NCBI GenBank assembly: GCA_002070955.1
Contig: MWEK01000018.1
Span: forward strand, 1-64,000
Direction: 5' to 3'
Length of the DNA: 64,000 nt
Source of the DNA: Planctomycetes bacterium ADurb.Bin069
GTDB taxonomy: Bacteria; Planctomycetota; UBA8108; UBA8890; UBA8898
Both the position numbers and the translations under genes were made by a program. Of this stretch, positions 20,361-30,779 are shown piece by piece (position 1 is the first letter of the stretch; every line of letters starts with the position of its first letter). The notes beneath the pieces are model-generated. The model ran no database searches, was not told the origin of the DNA, and saw nothing but the letters and a program-made list of their open reading frames with translations.

Positions 20361-20864
20361 ATGCGATGCGAACAGTGTGCCCGGAAGGGAACCTTCTCCG
20401 TTTCGATCGAGGGCTCGGAGTGCGCGCGTCCCGCGAACATCATGTTCGCCCGGGAGATCGCCACGACGTTCGAGGAGAAGGGGCGGCTGCTGGAGGACGC
20501 GCTCGCCTGCATCAGCCGGAGTCTGGTGCGCGACGAACGGGAACTGCTTCGCGTTCGCGTGAGCCTCGACGAGGGGCTGCAGAACGCCTTCTCCCACGGC
20601 AACCAGGCTGATCCGGCCAAGCGAATCCGCCTGGAGATCTTCGAGGACGAAGAGGCGTGGGGGGTGATCATCGCCGACCAGGGAGGCGGGTTCACGAAGG
20701 ACGCGGTGCGGGATCCCCGCACCCCCGAGGGTCGCGCGCGGGAGCACGGCCGCGGCCTCATGATCATGTGGAAGTTCATGGACGACGTGGCGTACTTCGA
20801 CGGCGGCAGGACGCTCCGGCTGCTCAAGCGCAAGAAGGCGCAAAGGAACCTGGTCACGGCATGA
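20361..20864 (+). CDS. Anti-sigma-factor-type serine kinase/ATPase (RsbW-like)
   Basis: A 167-residue single GHKL ATPase domain. The N box is VSLDEGLQNAFSHGNQ, the G1 box is DQGGGF and the G2 box is HGRGLMIMWKF. This is the HATPase_c_2 type used by RsbW/SpoIIAB-like anti-sigma kinases rather than by membrane sensor kinases. The N-terminus starts with CEQC. Its stop overlaps the next ATG (ATGA), so it is coupled to a receiver-like protein. No anti-anti-sigma or sigma gene is nearby. Confidence 0.7.
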   Translation: MRCEQCARKGTFSVSIEGSECARPANIMFAREIATTFEEKGRLLEDALACISRSLVRDERELLRVRVSLDEGLQNAFSHGNQADPAKRIRLEIFEDEEAWGVIIADQGGGFTKDAVRDPRTPEGRAREHGRGLMIMWKFMDDVAYFDGGRTLRLLKRKKAQRNLVTA

Positions 20865-21211
20865 AGCGCATTTTGATCCTCACCAGCGACAAGAACCAGG
20901 CGGTCCAACTTCGCGCGATGCTGGAGACCGTGCGGCAGGAGTTCGAGATCGCCATCGGCGAGGAGACGGGACGCGCGATCCTGTCGCAGCGCTACATGAA
21001 TCTCATCATGGTCGATGCGTCGACGCTCAAGAGCGGCTCGTCGTGGGTGTTCGGCTTCCTGGCCAATCGCGGGCTGCGGGTGCCCATCGTGCTCTTGGGC
21101 GCCGACCGGTCGGTCGTCAAGGATGTGCCGTCCGAGGACTTGCCGCAGGTGGCGTTCGTGCCGCCGCCCCTGGACCTGAAGAAGCTCATCTGCGCGATGA
21201 ACTGCTTCTGA
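20861..21211 (+). CDS. Receiver-like protein, probably non-phosphorylated
   Basis: A 116-residue protein with the length and strand pattern of a response-regulator receiver domain (RILILTSDKNQAVQLRAML, NLIMVDAST, VPIVLLGAD, VAFVPPPLDLKKL). The acidic pair at the first loop is reduced to a single Asp, though an Asp follows strand 3 in MVDAS. PPPLDLKKL replaces the conserved KPxxxxxL. It is therefore probably an atypical receiver. Translation is coupled to the upstream GHKL ATPase by an ATGA overlap, suggesting the two proteins work together. Confidence 0.5.
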   Translation: MKRILILTSDKNQAVQLRAMLETVRQEFEIAIGEETGRAILSQRYMNLIMVDASTLKSGSSWVFGFLANRGLRVPIVLLGADRSVVKDVPSEDLPQVAFVPPPLDLKKLICAMNCF

Positions 21212-21218
21212 GGGGCGC

Positions 21219-22103
21219 TTACGGCTCCGTCCGCGGCGGCGGCGCGCCCGCAAGGCGGGCCAGGCGGCCGGCCTCGTCCTTGGCCCGGTAGAGGGCTTGG
21301 TCCGCGCACTCGATCAACGCCTTGGGGGCGTCGGCGTCGTCGGGATAGGACGCCACGCCCACGCTCAGGGTGATGGGTTCCGCCGCGGTCCTCACGTCGG
21401 GAACCAAACCGAGATTCTTGACCGCCTTGCGCAGGCGGTCGGCCAGCGTGAGCGCATCGTGTTTCACGGTGCGCGGGCAGATGATCGCGAACTCGTCGCC
21501 GCCGTAGCGGCAGACCAGATCCGTGACGCGCGCCGTCGCCTGGAGGCACGCGGCCACGGCCTTGAGCGCCTCGTCGCCGGCCACGTGGCCCCGCGTGTCG
21601 TTGTAGAGCTTGAAATTGTCGATGTCGAGCATGAGGAGGGACACCTTCGCCGAGTAGCGCTGGGCCCGCTCGAGCTCCCGGGCGAGCTGCGCGGCGAAAC
21701 AGCCGCGGTTGTACACGCTCGTCAAGGCGTCCATGTTGACCTGCGCCATGACGTCATCGAACTCCGGGCCGGAAAGGATCCGGACGGCGCGCACGCGGGG
21801 CTGCTTGTTGGTGAGGTAATCGAGGAGCGCGACGCGGAATCCCACGTTGCGCTTGAGCTCGGCGTTCAAGCGCTCCTTGTGGCGCGCGATGAGGCGCCAG
21901 AGCTCGGCGGCCTCTTTCTCGTCGAAGCGCCGCAGCGTGATTTGGTACAGGAGCTCGCTGTAGAGCAAGTCCTCGGCGCCGCGGGGAAAGCCGCGCAGGA
22001 TTTCCTGGAACTCGCGAGGCGTGACGGCGACATCACCGCCCAGGATCGCGACCAGGTCGATGCCGCGTTGCTCGAGCTCGCGTAGACGTTCCGCCAGACT
22101 CAT
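21219..22103 (-). CDS. Diguanylate cyclase (GGDEF)
   Basis: A 294-residue soluble protein. The N-terminal ~125 residues are helical and unassigned, probably a sensory or dimerisation part. The C-terminal GGDEF domain starts at NMDALTSVYNRGCF, has the LDIDNFKLYND metal site and an intact YGGDEF active site, and a perfect inhibitory I-site RVTD five residues upstream. It should make cyclic di-GMP and be feedback-inhibited by it. AGGAA lies eight bases upstream of the start. It is convergent with the receiver-like gene, 7 bases apart. Confidence 0.9.
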   Translation of the reverse strand: MSLAERLRELEQRGIDLVAILGGDVAVTPREFQEILRGFPRGAEDLLYSELLYQITLRRFDEKEAAELWRLIARHKERLNAELKRNVGFRVALLDYLTNKQPRVRAVRILSGPEFDDVMAQVNMDALTSVYNRGCFAAQLARELERAQRYSAKVSLLMLDIDNFKLYNDTRGHVAGDEALKAVAACLQATARVTDLVCRYGGDEFAIICPRTVKHDALTLADRLRKAVKNLGLVPDVRTAAEPITLSVGVASYPDDADAPKALIECADQALYRAKDEAGRLARLAGAPPPRTEP

Positions 22104-22187
22104 GGGGGCGTTCCTCGCTCATTCCTCGGACGCCATCGATTATCCTGCGCGGCGCCCCGGAGATCAAGACTGGGCGCGGGACGGCCG

Positions 22188-24020
22188 TCAGGTCCGGGTG
22201 GGGTTGAAAGGCTTGGGGTCCTTGGCGGAACCCGACCCGAGTTCCTCCAGCCGGCGCCTGAGCGCCTCGTGCTCGGCCCACAGGCTGATCGGGAGGCGCG
22301 ACCCGAACTGCCTGAGGTACTGCTCGATGTCCTCCAACTCCCGCATCCACGCCTCGGGATCGATCTGGAAGAGCTTGTGCATGTTCTCGGCGGGCAGGTC
22401 GAGGCCCGTCATGTCGAGGTCGTAGAACTTGGGAATGAAGCCGATGGCGGTCTTGTAGGCGTCGACGTCGTTCCGGCAGCGGGCGAGGATCCACTCCAGC
22501 ACCCGGAGGTTCTCCCCGAAGCCGGGCCAGAGATAGGCGCCGTCCTCGTCCTGGCGGAACCAGTTGACATGGAAGATCTTCGGTTGCCAGCGCATGCGGA
22601 CGCCGATTCGGAGCCAGTGCTCGAAGTAGTCCGCCATGTTGTAGCCGCAGAAGGGCAGCATGGCCATGGGATCGCGCCGGACCTCGCCTTGCGTCCCGTA
22701 CTGGGCGGCGGTGAGCTCGCTGGCCATCGTGGCGCCGACGTAGACGCCGTGGGCCCAGTCGAAGGACTGATAGACCAGGGGGGCCAGCCGCGCGCGGCGG
22801 CCGCCGAAGATGATCGCCGAGATCGGCACGCCGTGGTGATGCTCCATGCGGAACGTGTGCGTCGGGCACTGGACGATCGGGGCGGTGTAGCGGCCGTTGG
22901 GGTGGGCGCCCTTGACAGGCTTGCCGTCATCGCCGGCCGCGCCGGGGTGCCAGGGCCGGCCCAGCCAGTCCTGCGCGCCGGGCTGGGGCCGGCCATCCCC
23001 GTCCTCCCACCACACCGTGCCGTCGGGGTTGAGGACGACGTTGGTGAAGATCGTGTTGCGTTGGATGGTCTTGACCGCGTTGGGGTTCGTGCGGCTGTTG
23101 GTGCCGGGCGCGACGCCGAAAAAGCCGGTCTCGGGGTTGATGGCCCAGAGCTTGCGGTCGGTGTCGATGCGCATCCAGGCGATGTCATCCCCGACGGTCC
23201 AAATCCGGTACCCCTTGGCCTTGAGACGCTCGGGCGGCACGAGCATGGCGAGGTTGGTTTTGCCGCAGGAGCTCGGGAACGCGGCGGCGACGTAGTCAAT
23301 GCGGCCGTTCGGCTCCTCGATGCCGACGATGAGCATGTGCTCCGCCAGCCAGTTCTCCTTGTGCGCCATGTAGCTGGCGAGCCTCAGCCCGAGGCATTTC
23401 TTGTTGAGGAGCACGTTGCCGCCGTAGCCTGAGCCGACGCTCCAAATCGTGTTGTCCTCGGGGAAGTGCAGGATGAGGCGGTGATCGACCTTGAGGTCGG
23501 CCTTGCTGTGGAGGCACCGGGTGAACTCGCCGCCGAAGCCCAATTCCTCCAGCACGTCCTTGCCCACGCGCACCATGATGAGGAGGTTGAGGACCACGTA
23601 GATGCTGTCCGTGAGCTCGATGCCTATCTTGCTGAAGGGCGAGCCCACCGGGCCCATGGAAAAGGGGACCACGTACATGGTTCGGCCCCGCATCGAGCCC
23701 TCGAAGTACTTGCCGGCGCGCCGATAGCCTTCCTGGGGCGCCATCCAGTTGTTGTTGGGGCCGGCGTCCTCCTTCACCGGGGTGCACACGTAGGTCAAGT
23801 GTTCGGTGCGGGCTACATCGTTCGGGTCGGTGCGGTGGTAGAGGCAGCCGGGCAGCGCGCTCTGGCTGAGCTTGTGCACTTCGCCGGTCGCGAGCGCCGC
23901 CTGGAGGAGTTCCTCGCGCTGCCGCGCGGAACCGTCGATGAGGACGATCTCGTCCGGCTGGCACATCTTGGCCATCTCCTCGACCCAGCCGTTGAGAGCA
24001 ATGTGTTGCGTAAGTGACAT
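22188..24020 (-). CDS. pckG: Phosphoenolpyruvate carboxykinase (GTP)
   Basis: A 610-residue GTP-dependent PEP carboxykinase, interconverting oxaloacetate and PEP in gluconeogenesis. FPSSCGKTNLAML is the GTP-type phosphate loop with the reactive cysteine; RTMYVVPFSMGP and GFFGVAPGTN are also diagnostic. Length is normal. The ATG at 24020 has AAAGGA about eight bases upstream, so the longer open frame to 24113 is not used. It lies downstream of the glnS terminator and is probably expressed alone. Confidence 0.95.
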   Translation of the reverse strand: MSLTQHIALNGWVEEMAKMCQPDEIVLIDGSARQREELLQAALATGEVHKLSQSALPGCLYHRTDPNDVARTEHLTYVCTPVKEDAGPNNNWMAPQEGYRRAGKYFEGSMRGRTMYVVPFSMGPVGSPFSKIGIELTDSIYVVLNLLIMVRVGKDVLEELGFGGEFTRCLHSKADLKVDHRLILHFPEDNTIWSVGSGYGGNVLLNKKCLGLRLASYMAHKENWLAEHMLIVGIEEPNGRIDYVAAAFPSSCGKTNLAMLVPPERLKAKGYRIWTVGDDIAWMRIDTDRKLWAINPETGFFGVAPGTNSRTNPNAVKTIQRNTIFTNVVLNPDGTVWWEDGDGRPQPGAQDWLGRPWHPGAAGDDGKPVKGAHPNGRYTAPIVQCPTHTFRMEHHHGVPISAIIFGGRRARLAPLVYQSFDWAHGVYVGATMASELTAAQYGTQGEVRRDPMAMLPFCGYNMADYFEHWLRIGVRMRWQPKIFHVNWFRQDEDGAYLWPGFGENLRVLEWILARCRNDVDAYKTAIGFIPKFYDLDMTGLDLPAENMHKLFQIDPEAWMRELEDIEQYLRQFGSRLPISLWAEHEALRRRLEELGSGSAKDPKPFNPTRT

Positions 24021-24119
24021 TATCGGAATCCTTTGCGACGACGCATGGGCCCGCGCGCACCCGGCGGACGGGGAAAGCGCCCCGAAGTCCGCAGAGGGCA
24101 ACCCCCTATTCAAACAGAT

Positions 24120-24132
24120 AAAAAGCGCGGCG

Positions 24133-24142
<10 letters not shown>
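24120..24142 (-). terminator. Intrinsic terminator of glnS
   Basis: The minus strand reads GCGCGG, a TTGACG loop, CCGCGC, then TTTTT. The 6-bp GC stem begins inside the last codons of glnS and its loop contains the TGA stop codon. Confidence 0.65.
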
Positions 24143-25848
<1,706 letters not shown>

Positions 25849-25980
25849 GATCGAGCTCCTTTCATGCCGGGGCGCCCCGCGCCCGCGGGCCCGCGGTCCG
25901 AACGGGGTATTGTACCGCCCAAAACCGGTCCGGGAGAAGGGCGCGGCGTTTAAGGAGTCTCCCCGCGTTGTTTGACTGTC

Positions 25981-26091
25981 GCGGAGTATCCGCTTACGAT
26001 CCCGGGATATGACAACGCCAACGAGGGCTCCTATCGGGTTGCTCGCGGCACCGAGTGGAGCTCCGTCGATGTGGGGGTGTTCCAGGAATAG
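25981..26091 (+). other. Possible gene relic (C-terminal tail of a lost protein)
   Basis: One frame here reads a sensible protein tail, [20 protein letters not shown] then SVDVGVFQE and a TAG stop, with no start codon or ribosome-binding site upstream. The GSYRVARG segment recalls the C-terminus of SUMF1/formylglycine-generating-type domains (RVxRGGSW), but the match is short. The rest of the 287-bp gap between glnS and the methyltransferase shows nothing else. Weak evidence only. Confidence 0.2.
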
Positions 26092-26135
26092 GGGTGTGGC
26101 GGGGTCGAACCCCTCAGGCGGCTTGGGCAAAGGTG

Positions 26136-26780
26136 ATGGACGCGGAAACCTATGACGGCTGGTATGAGACGCCGCGGGGCCGCTGGATCGGGCGGCGCGA
26201 GGCGGCGTTGCTCCTCGACGAGCTGGAGCCCCGCCCGGGGGAAGCGGTGCTCGATGTCGGCTGCGGCACGGGCTACTTCACGCGCCTCCTCGCTTCGGCG
26301 ACGGAAGGGCCGGTCAGCGGCGTCGATGTCAATTCCGAGCGGTTGGCGTATGCGCGGCGCCAGGCGAAGGCCAACCTGTCTTACGAGCTTGCCGACGCGC
26401 GCGCCCTGCCCTATGGCAGCGCGAGCTTTGACCTCGTCGTGTCCGTCGCGGCGCTGTGCTTCGTCGAGGACGAAGGCGCCGCTGTCCGCGAGCTGGTTCG
26501 CGTTGCGCGGCGCCGGGTGGCCATCGGCCTGCTCAACCGCCGCAGCCTCCTGTGGCTCCGGAAGGGCGTGAGATCCGGCCGCGGCGGCTACCGGGGCGCC
26601 CGCTGGCATACGGTTGGCGAGGCCGCGGGATTGTTTGCCGGGCTGCCGGTGCGGCGGGTTCGGACAAGGACGGCGATCCACCTTTCCGGCGGGGGACCGC
26701 TCGCGCGGATCGTGGAGCCCCTATGGCCGCGGTGGCTCCCCACCGGCGCTTTCATCCTGGTGGTCGCGGATATCGTTTGA
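26136..26780 (+). CDS. Class I SAM-dependent methyltransferase
   Basis: A 214-residue methyltransferase of the UbiE/Methyltransf_11 type. Motif I is [15 protein letters not shown], the acidic loop is [11 protein letters not shown], motif II/III is [22 protein letters not shown]. The C-terminal third is Arg-rich with a [18 protein letters not shown] end. The substrate is unknown. AAAGG lies three bases before the ATG at 26136. It is divergent from glnS and followed by a long gene-free stretch. Confidence 0.75.
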   Translation: MDAETYDGWYETPRGRWIGRREAALLLDELEPRPGEAVLDVGCGTGYFTRLLASATEGPVSGVDVNSERLAYARRQAKANLSYELADARALPYGSASFDLVVSVAALCFVEDEGAAVRELVRVARRRVAIGLLNRRSLLWLRKGVRSGRGGYRGARWHTVGEAAGLFAGLPVRRVRTRTAIHLSGGGPLARIVEPLWPRWLPTGAFILVVADIV

Positions 26781-27181
26781 TCGTAAGGGTCCGGCGAAGT
26801 CCGTCTGGGGCGAGCGCTGTGGGCCGGCATAACAACCTTTCCTCTCCTCGCGTTCTCGAGTCGGTTTGCCTCGCGTTCTTGTCCCTGGAGCTTCGCGCGG
26901 GCCGCTGGGGACGCCTCCCTGGACGGACGCGAGAAAGAGAGTCTCGGAACTTCACTGAATGCGCGGCGCGCCTCGCGGGCAGGGCCTCCGTTACATGGAG
27001 GGGCGGCAGCCCGACCAAGGGACGGACGATCCGAAGCGGTGAAGGTCCGCGTTCCGCCTGTGGGCGGTCACCGATCGGGAGCGGCGTTCCCGCCACGGCC
27101 CGATGTCGCTTCGCGCGCTTGCCGGGCGGTTTTGAGGAAACCCGTCCGCCGGCGGCTGTCTCGACCCGGGCGCTTCGAAAC
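26781..27181. other. Gene-free stretch between methyltransferase and tRNA-Val
   Basis: About 400 bases with no coding pattern on either strand. It contains imperfect GC-rich hairpin-forming sequence near 27115-27150 (GCCGGGCGG and CCGCCGGC arms), but I do not recognise any named RNA such as SRP RNA, 6S or RNase P RNA. The only clear signal is the tRNA terminator at its right edge. Confidence 0.4.
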
Positions 27182-27209
27182 AAAAAAGGCCGTAACATAC
27201 GTCACGGCC
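27182..27209 (-). terminator. Intrinsic terminator of tRNA-Val
   Basis: The minus strand has GGCCGTGAC, a short GTAT loop, GTTACGGCC, then TTTTTTG. The 9-bp stem has one G-T pair. It lies 12 bases after the tRNA 3' end. Confidence 0.85.
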
Positions 27210-27221
27210 AGGCGTTAAGTC

Positions 27222-27298
27222 TGGTGGGCGATATAGGGCTCGAACCTATGACCTCCAGCTTGTCGAGCTGGCGTTCTAGCCAACTGAACTAATCGCCC
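27222..27298 (-). tRNA. tRNA-Val (GAC)
   Basis: A full cloverleaf on the minus strand: acceptor GGGCGAT/ATCGCCC, D stem GTTC/GAAC, anticodon stem CCAGC/GCTGG around loop TCGACAA (anticodon GAC), T stem ATAGG/CCTAT with loop TTCGAGC, discriminator A and an encoded CCA. Loop position 33 is C instead of the almost universal U. It has its own promoter and terminator, so it is a single-gene unit. Confidence 0.9.
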
Positions 27299-27309
27299 TG
27301 CAAAGGAGA

Positions 27310-27338
27310 ATCGTAGGCGCTTGCGGTTCGGCTGTCAA
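27310..27338 (-). promoter_or_regulatory. Promoter of tRNA-Val
   Basis: The minus strand has a perfect TTGACA (27338-27333), a 17-base spacer and TACGAT (27315-27310). The -10 box ends 11 bases before the mature tRNA 5' end. Confidence 0.8.
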
Positions 27339-27345
27339 GGACGAG

Positions 27346-28512
27346 CTACCGCGCGGCGAGGAGCCGCGTGAAGGTGTCGTTGACGATGCCCCCGCAGGCC
27401 TCCAGCCAGAGGCTCACCTTGTCGGCCTGGTTGAAGTAAACGAGCAGCCCCCAAAGGTAGAACGGCGCGGCGAGCGCCAGCCCGAGGGCGAGCGCCTTCA
27501 CCAGTTGCCCCGTGGCGCGGCGCTGCTCGCGGAGGATCGGCATCCGCTCCTCCTCGCGCTCGTGCACGCGGCTGCCGCTCGGCGCGAGCGTGACTTCCTG
27601 GTTGCGCAAGGAAGGCTGCACGGGCGGGGCGGGGGCCGTGAAATCCTCAATTATCGTGTCCGTGTAGTCGAAGGCGGGCAAGTTGCGGGGCGGCGGCGCC
27701 GCCGGCGCGGGACTCGGCAGGCGCGTCGCGGGCTCGGAAGACGTCCTCGGGTGCGCGTCGAGTAGCGGCGCGCCCGACAAGTCCTTGACCGGCGCGGAGG
27801 GCTCCTTCGGCTTCGCGCGGCTAACATTGGAGTCGCTGATGCGCACCGCCACCGATCCGCCGTCGAGGAGCTTGACGTTGCCGTCGGGCGTGATCGACAT
27901 GCCGGCTCTGCATTTCGGGCAATGCAGGCGGCTGGTCTTCATGATGGGCGCGATCTCCAGCGTCACGGCGCACATCTTGCAGGGGAACCGCACGCGGTCG
28001 GGCGGCCTCACGGGTTGCAGTTTCACGGTCTTGCTGCCGGTGTCCTTGACCTGCGCGGGTTTTTCGCCGATGTATCCCGCCGCGGCGGGAGCGGCCGTGG
28101 CGGTGGCGGTGGCGGCGCGGGCCGGGGCGTCGGCGGCCGTTCCCGACTGCGCGGCCGGCGCATCGGGGTCGAGAAGCTTGATCTTCGTTACGGCGCGGGG
28201 CTTCTCCGGCTCGGCGGGAGAATGAGACGCCTTGCGGCGCGCCAGAGTGTCGGGGCTGTACAGATCGAGCTCCGAGCCGGCAAGCAGTTGCTGGAGCGTG
28301 ATCTCGCTGGCGACGCCGCCTGTCGGGGAGCCTTCGCGCTCGGCCGCGTCCGGACGGAACGCGATGTCTTCGGCCTTTTTCTTCACGGGCGCCGGCACGG
28401 ACTGCTGCTTGGAGGCGCAGCGCTCGCAGACGTGCGCGCCGGCTTCGAGAGTCTCACTGTTCCCCTGCAGCTTGATGATTTCGCCGCACATCTCGCAATA
28501 TCGCAGTTCCAT
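27346..28512 (-). CDS. Zinc-ribbon protein with a C-terminal membrane anchor
   Basis: A 388-residue protein of unknown function. The N-terminus has a CEMCGEII...CERC zinc knuckle; a second ribbon (PCKMCAVTLEI, then CPKCRAGMSI) lies near residue 200. Between and after them the chain is Ala/Pro-rich and low-complexity. One hydrophobic helix (ALALGLALAAPFYLWGLLVY) near residue 350 anchors it, leaving a short amphipathic tail. GGGGG lies before the ATG. It is the last gene of a minus-strand set with a small membrane protein and two GTPases. Confidence 0.6.
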   Translation of the reverse strand: MELRYCEMCGEIIKLQGNSETLEAGAHVCERCASKQQSVPAPVKKKAEDIAFRPDAAEREGSPTGGVASEITLQQLLAGSELDLYSPDTLARRKASHSPAEPEKPRAVTKIKLLDPDAPAAQSGTAADAPARAATATATAAPAAAGYIGEKPAQVKDTGSKTVKLQPVRPPDRVRFPCKMCAVTLEIAPIMKTSRLHCPKCRAGMSITPDGNVKLLDGGSVAVRISDSNVSRAKPKEPSAPVKDLSGAPLLDAHPRTSSEPATRLPSPAPAAPPPRNLPAFDYTDTIIEDFTAPAPPVQPSLRNQEVTLAPSGSRVHEREEERMPILREQRRATGQLVKALALGLALAAPFYLWGLLVYFNQADKVSLWLEACGGIVNDTFTRLLAAR

Positions 28513-28520
28513 GGTTCCCC

Positions 28521-29039
28521 CTACAACGAGGTGCCGTAGAAAAGCAGCGCGCCGGCGGCCGCGGTTTCGATAGCGCCCAGAAGCATGACCGGCACGGTCA
28601 CGTGGCGGAAGCCTCGGCCGGCGATGGTCGCGCCCCCGCCCAGGATCAAGCCCAGGCAGGCCTGGAGCGCCGCGAGATTGAACACGAGGCCGAGGTTGTG
28701 GGCGCTCGTAGTGCCCTGGCGCCAAAGGAAGAAGAGCAGCACGGCGAAACCGGCCGCGGTCAGCACGCTGAACGTCCCGCCGAACAACAGGATCTGGCTC
28801 GTTCTGACCTGCGCGCTGCGCGAGCGCGTGCTGCCGGCGACCGCCACGCCGAAAAAGGCCAGCGCCACGGATACCGTCAGGAACAGCCACGACAAGGGGT
28901 GGGGGTTCGCCAAGGGAATCAGGATCGGCTTCCACCAGGTGTCCGGAGGCGTGTTGCCCGGCAGGAAAACCCCGGTGCCGACTAAATAGGTGCCGAGCAG
29001 CCCCACGAGCATGGCACTGACGGAGAGAACGACACGCAT
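28521..29039 (-). CDS. Four-helix membrane protein of unknown function
   Basis: A 172-residue hydrophobic protein with four predicted helices: VVLSVSAMLVGLLGTYLVGT; SWLFLTVSVALAFFGVAVAG; ILLFGGTFSVLTAAGFAVLL; and one spanning roughly residues 115-165 with glycine-rich turns (ILGGGATIAG). I recognise no family. It ends 8 bases before the zinc-ribbon membrane protein and lies 78 bases after the GTPase gene, all on the same strand, suggesting a joint operon. Confidence 0.55.
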   Translation of the reverse strand: MRVVLSVSAMLVGLLGTYLVGTGVFLPGNTPPDTWWKPILIPLANPHPLSWLFLTVSVALAFFGVAVAGSTRSRSAQVRTSQILLFGGTFSVLTAAGFAVLLFFLWRQGTTSAHNLGLVFNLAALQACLGLILGGGATIAGRGFRHVTVPVMLLGAIETAAAGALLFYGTSL

Positions 29040-29117
29040 AGACCCTTCCTCCCCAGCGGCTGAGTTCGGAGAAGTATAACTCCGGGGCGAAGGGGCGTCA
29101 AACCGCGGCGGCGCGGG

Positions 29118-30779
29118 TTATCGGCACTCCGGAGGCAGTGCGGCGCGCAGCGCCGCGAGGCGCGCGGCGAGGTCCGCAATGCGCGCCTCGTAGGGCGCAC
29201 GGCGCTCGGACGCCGCGGCTTCCAACGCCGCGCGGAGCGATGCGGACAGCGCTTCGAGGATGCGCTCGGCGCGCCGGGAGACGCGGAACAACGCGCCGGC
29301 GACGGCGGCGGCGTAGACGGCGACGATGATTCCCGCCCACAGGGCAAGCACCCCCGGCCGGAGGAGCCCGAGCAATCCGCGCGCGCCGCCGAGCAGCAGC
29401 CCGCGCAGCATGGCGCCGGGCGGCGCCCCATCCTCGATCTGACCAAGGAGTTCGAGCAACGCGGGTCGAAACGTACAGAGAAACATTATCGACACGGCGA
29501 CGCACACGACCCAGAGAAAGCGTTTCCGGCGCGGGGGGCCGGCCAGGGTTTCGAGGTGTTCGCCGTAGTCCCACGGCGCCGCGCGCGGCGCGGCCGTGGG
29601 ACGATCCGGCGCCTGCTCCCAGTGTTCCGCGAAGGTCCGGCGGAGCCGCGCCTCGGCGCGCTCGGCGCGGTGCGCAAAGGCCTTGACGCGCTCGTTGACG
29701 ATGCCGGGCTCGGGAAGCTCGGCCCGGCCCCGCGCCGTAAGCGCCCGGGCGATGAGGCGGGCCGGCAACGCCCACGCCGCGGTGTTCCGCCGGGCGATCA
29801 TGCGGGCGAGGTCGGGCAGGAGGCGCGGTGGAAAGGCCCCCTCGCAGACGGCGCGTCCGGCGAGGTCGAGTTCCCGCGCGATTTGCGCCACGGCGTTGCG
29901 GCAGGCATCGAAGCGCGCCGCGAAGCGCGCCGCGTCCGCGGCGCGGCGCACGCGGGCGCAGAAGCGCTCGAAAGCAGCCTCGAGATTGCGCTCCTTGACG
30001 AGGCGGCGCAGCTTCTCCCCGCGCAGCTCCCCGATCGTCGTCTCGAGGGCGGCGAAGGCGGGCGGCGTGGCGCGGCCCTTCAGCTTGGCCTCCAGCGCCT
30101 CGCACGCGCTGAGCGGCATGACGCGCAGCGCCTTCGCGCCCGCGCCGGCGCGCAGCTTCGCCTGCAGGTCGGTGACCAGGTCGGCGAGGACGTCTTGGCC
30201 CCGGCCGGCATAGCGCGCGGCGAGGACATCGCTCTTGTTGAGGACGACGATTTTGTTCTCGCGGGCGTGTGCGGCGGCTTCGACGAGATCGTGAAACGCC
30301 CGGTCCCCGTACTTGTGCGGGTCGGTGACCAGAAGGAGGAGATCGGTCTGCGGCAGGATGAACGTCAAGGTGCGGCGGTGTTCGGCGCGCATGCTGTCGC
30401 CGTCAGGCAGGTCGAGGATCAGAATCCGCCTGAGGTCCTCGCGGGTGTGGCGGCGTTCCTCGAAGGCGCGCCGCTCTCCGGGCGGGGCGATCGGGTAGTC
30501 CTGGGCCTCGTGGCGGTAGATCGTCACGCGGTCGCTCGTGGGTCGCGCGACGCTCGCCGGGGTGATGACCGCGCCGGCTAGAGCATTGATGAGGGTCGAC
30601 TTCCCGACGCCCGTGCCGCCGGCGATGCCGATCACGACGACATCGTCGGCCCGCGCGAAGGCGCGGCGCAGTTCGGCCGCCTCGCGCCCGAGCTCGTCCG
30701 CCGCGCGGGCTCCGAGCGCCGGCGCCGCGCCGGCGAGGGCGCGTTCGATTTCCGGGAGCACCTGGACGGGCAGCGTCAT
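29118..30779 (-). CDS. Dynamin-like GTPase with membrane helices (first of a pair)
   Basis: A 553-residue P-loop GTPase. G1 is GGTGVGKST (residues 54-62), a Thr-rich switch I follows (SVARPTSDRVTIY), G3 is in LDLPDG and G4 is VVLNKSD. The middle is a long helical region, and two hydrophobic segments (~430 and ~480) precede a helical tail. This layout fits bacterial dynamin/YdjA-type membrane GTPases. Its ATG overlaps the stop of the next upstream gene (ATGA), so it is translationally coupled to a second GTPase. Such pairs are known to act together on membranes; the specific role here is unknown. Confidence 0.65.
   Translation of the reverse strand: MTLPVQVLPEIERALAGAAPALGARAADELGREAAELRRAFARADDVVVIGIAGGTGVGKSTLINALAGAVITPASVARPTSDRVTIYRHEAQDYPIAPPGERRAFEERRHTREDLRRILILDLPDGDSMRAEHRRTLTFILPQTDLLLLVTDPHKYGDRAFHDLVEAAAHARENKIVVLNKSDVLAARYAGRGQDVLADLVTDLQAKLRAGAGAKALRVMPLSACEALEAKLKGRATPPAFAALETTIGELRGEKLRRLVKERNLEAAFERFCARVRRAADAARFAARFDACRNAVAQIARELDLAGRAVCEGAFPPRLLPDLARMIARRNTAAWALPARLIARALTARGRAELPEPGIVNERVKAFAHRAERAEARLRRTFAEHWEQAPDRPTAAPRAAPWDYGEHLETLAGPPRRKRFLWVVCVAVSIMFLCTFRPALLELLGQIEDGAPPGAMLRGLLLGGARGLLGLLRPGVLALWAGIIVAVYAAAVAGALFRVSRRAERILEALSASLRAALEAAASERRAPYEARIADLAARLAALRAALPPECR

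Noticed and set aside
24021..24113. N-terminal extension of pckG
   Set aside because: The normal enzyme starts near 24020, where AAAGGA is well placed; the extension resembles no PEP carboxykinase.
26101..26113. GGGGTCGAACCCC, resembling a tRNA T arm, and a second copy at 49101-49113
   Set aside because: No acceptor, D or anticodon stems can be built around either copy on either strand.
26781..27181. Possible structured RNA in the gene-free stretch
   Set aside because: I could not match SRP RNA, 6S, tmRNA or RNase P core motifs, and the hairpins are imperfect.
26456..27292. + strand frame ending in the GDIGLEPMTSSLSSWRSSQLN peptide
   Set aside because: This peptide is the known false translation of a reverse-strand tRNA, here tRNA-Val.
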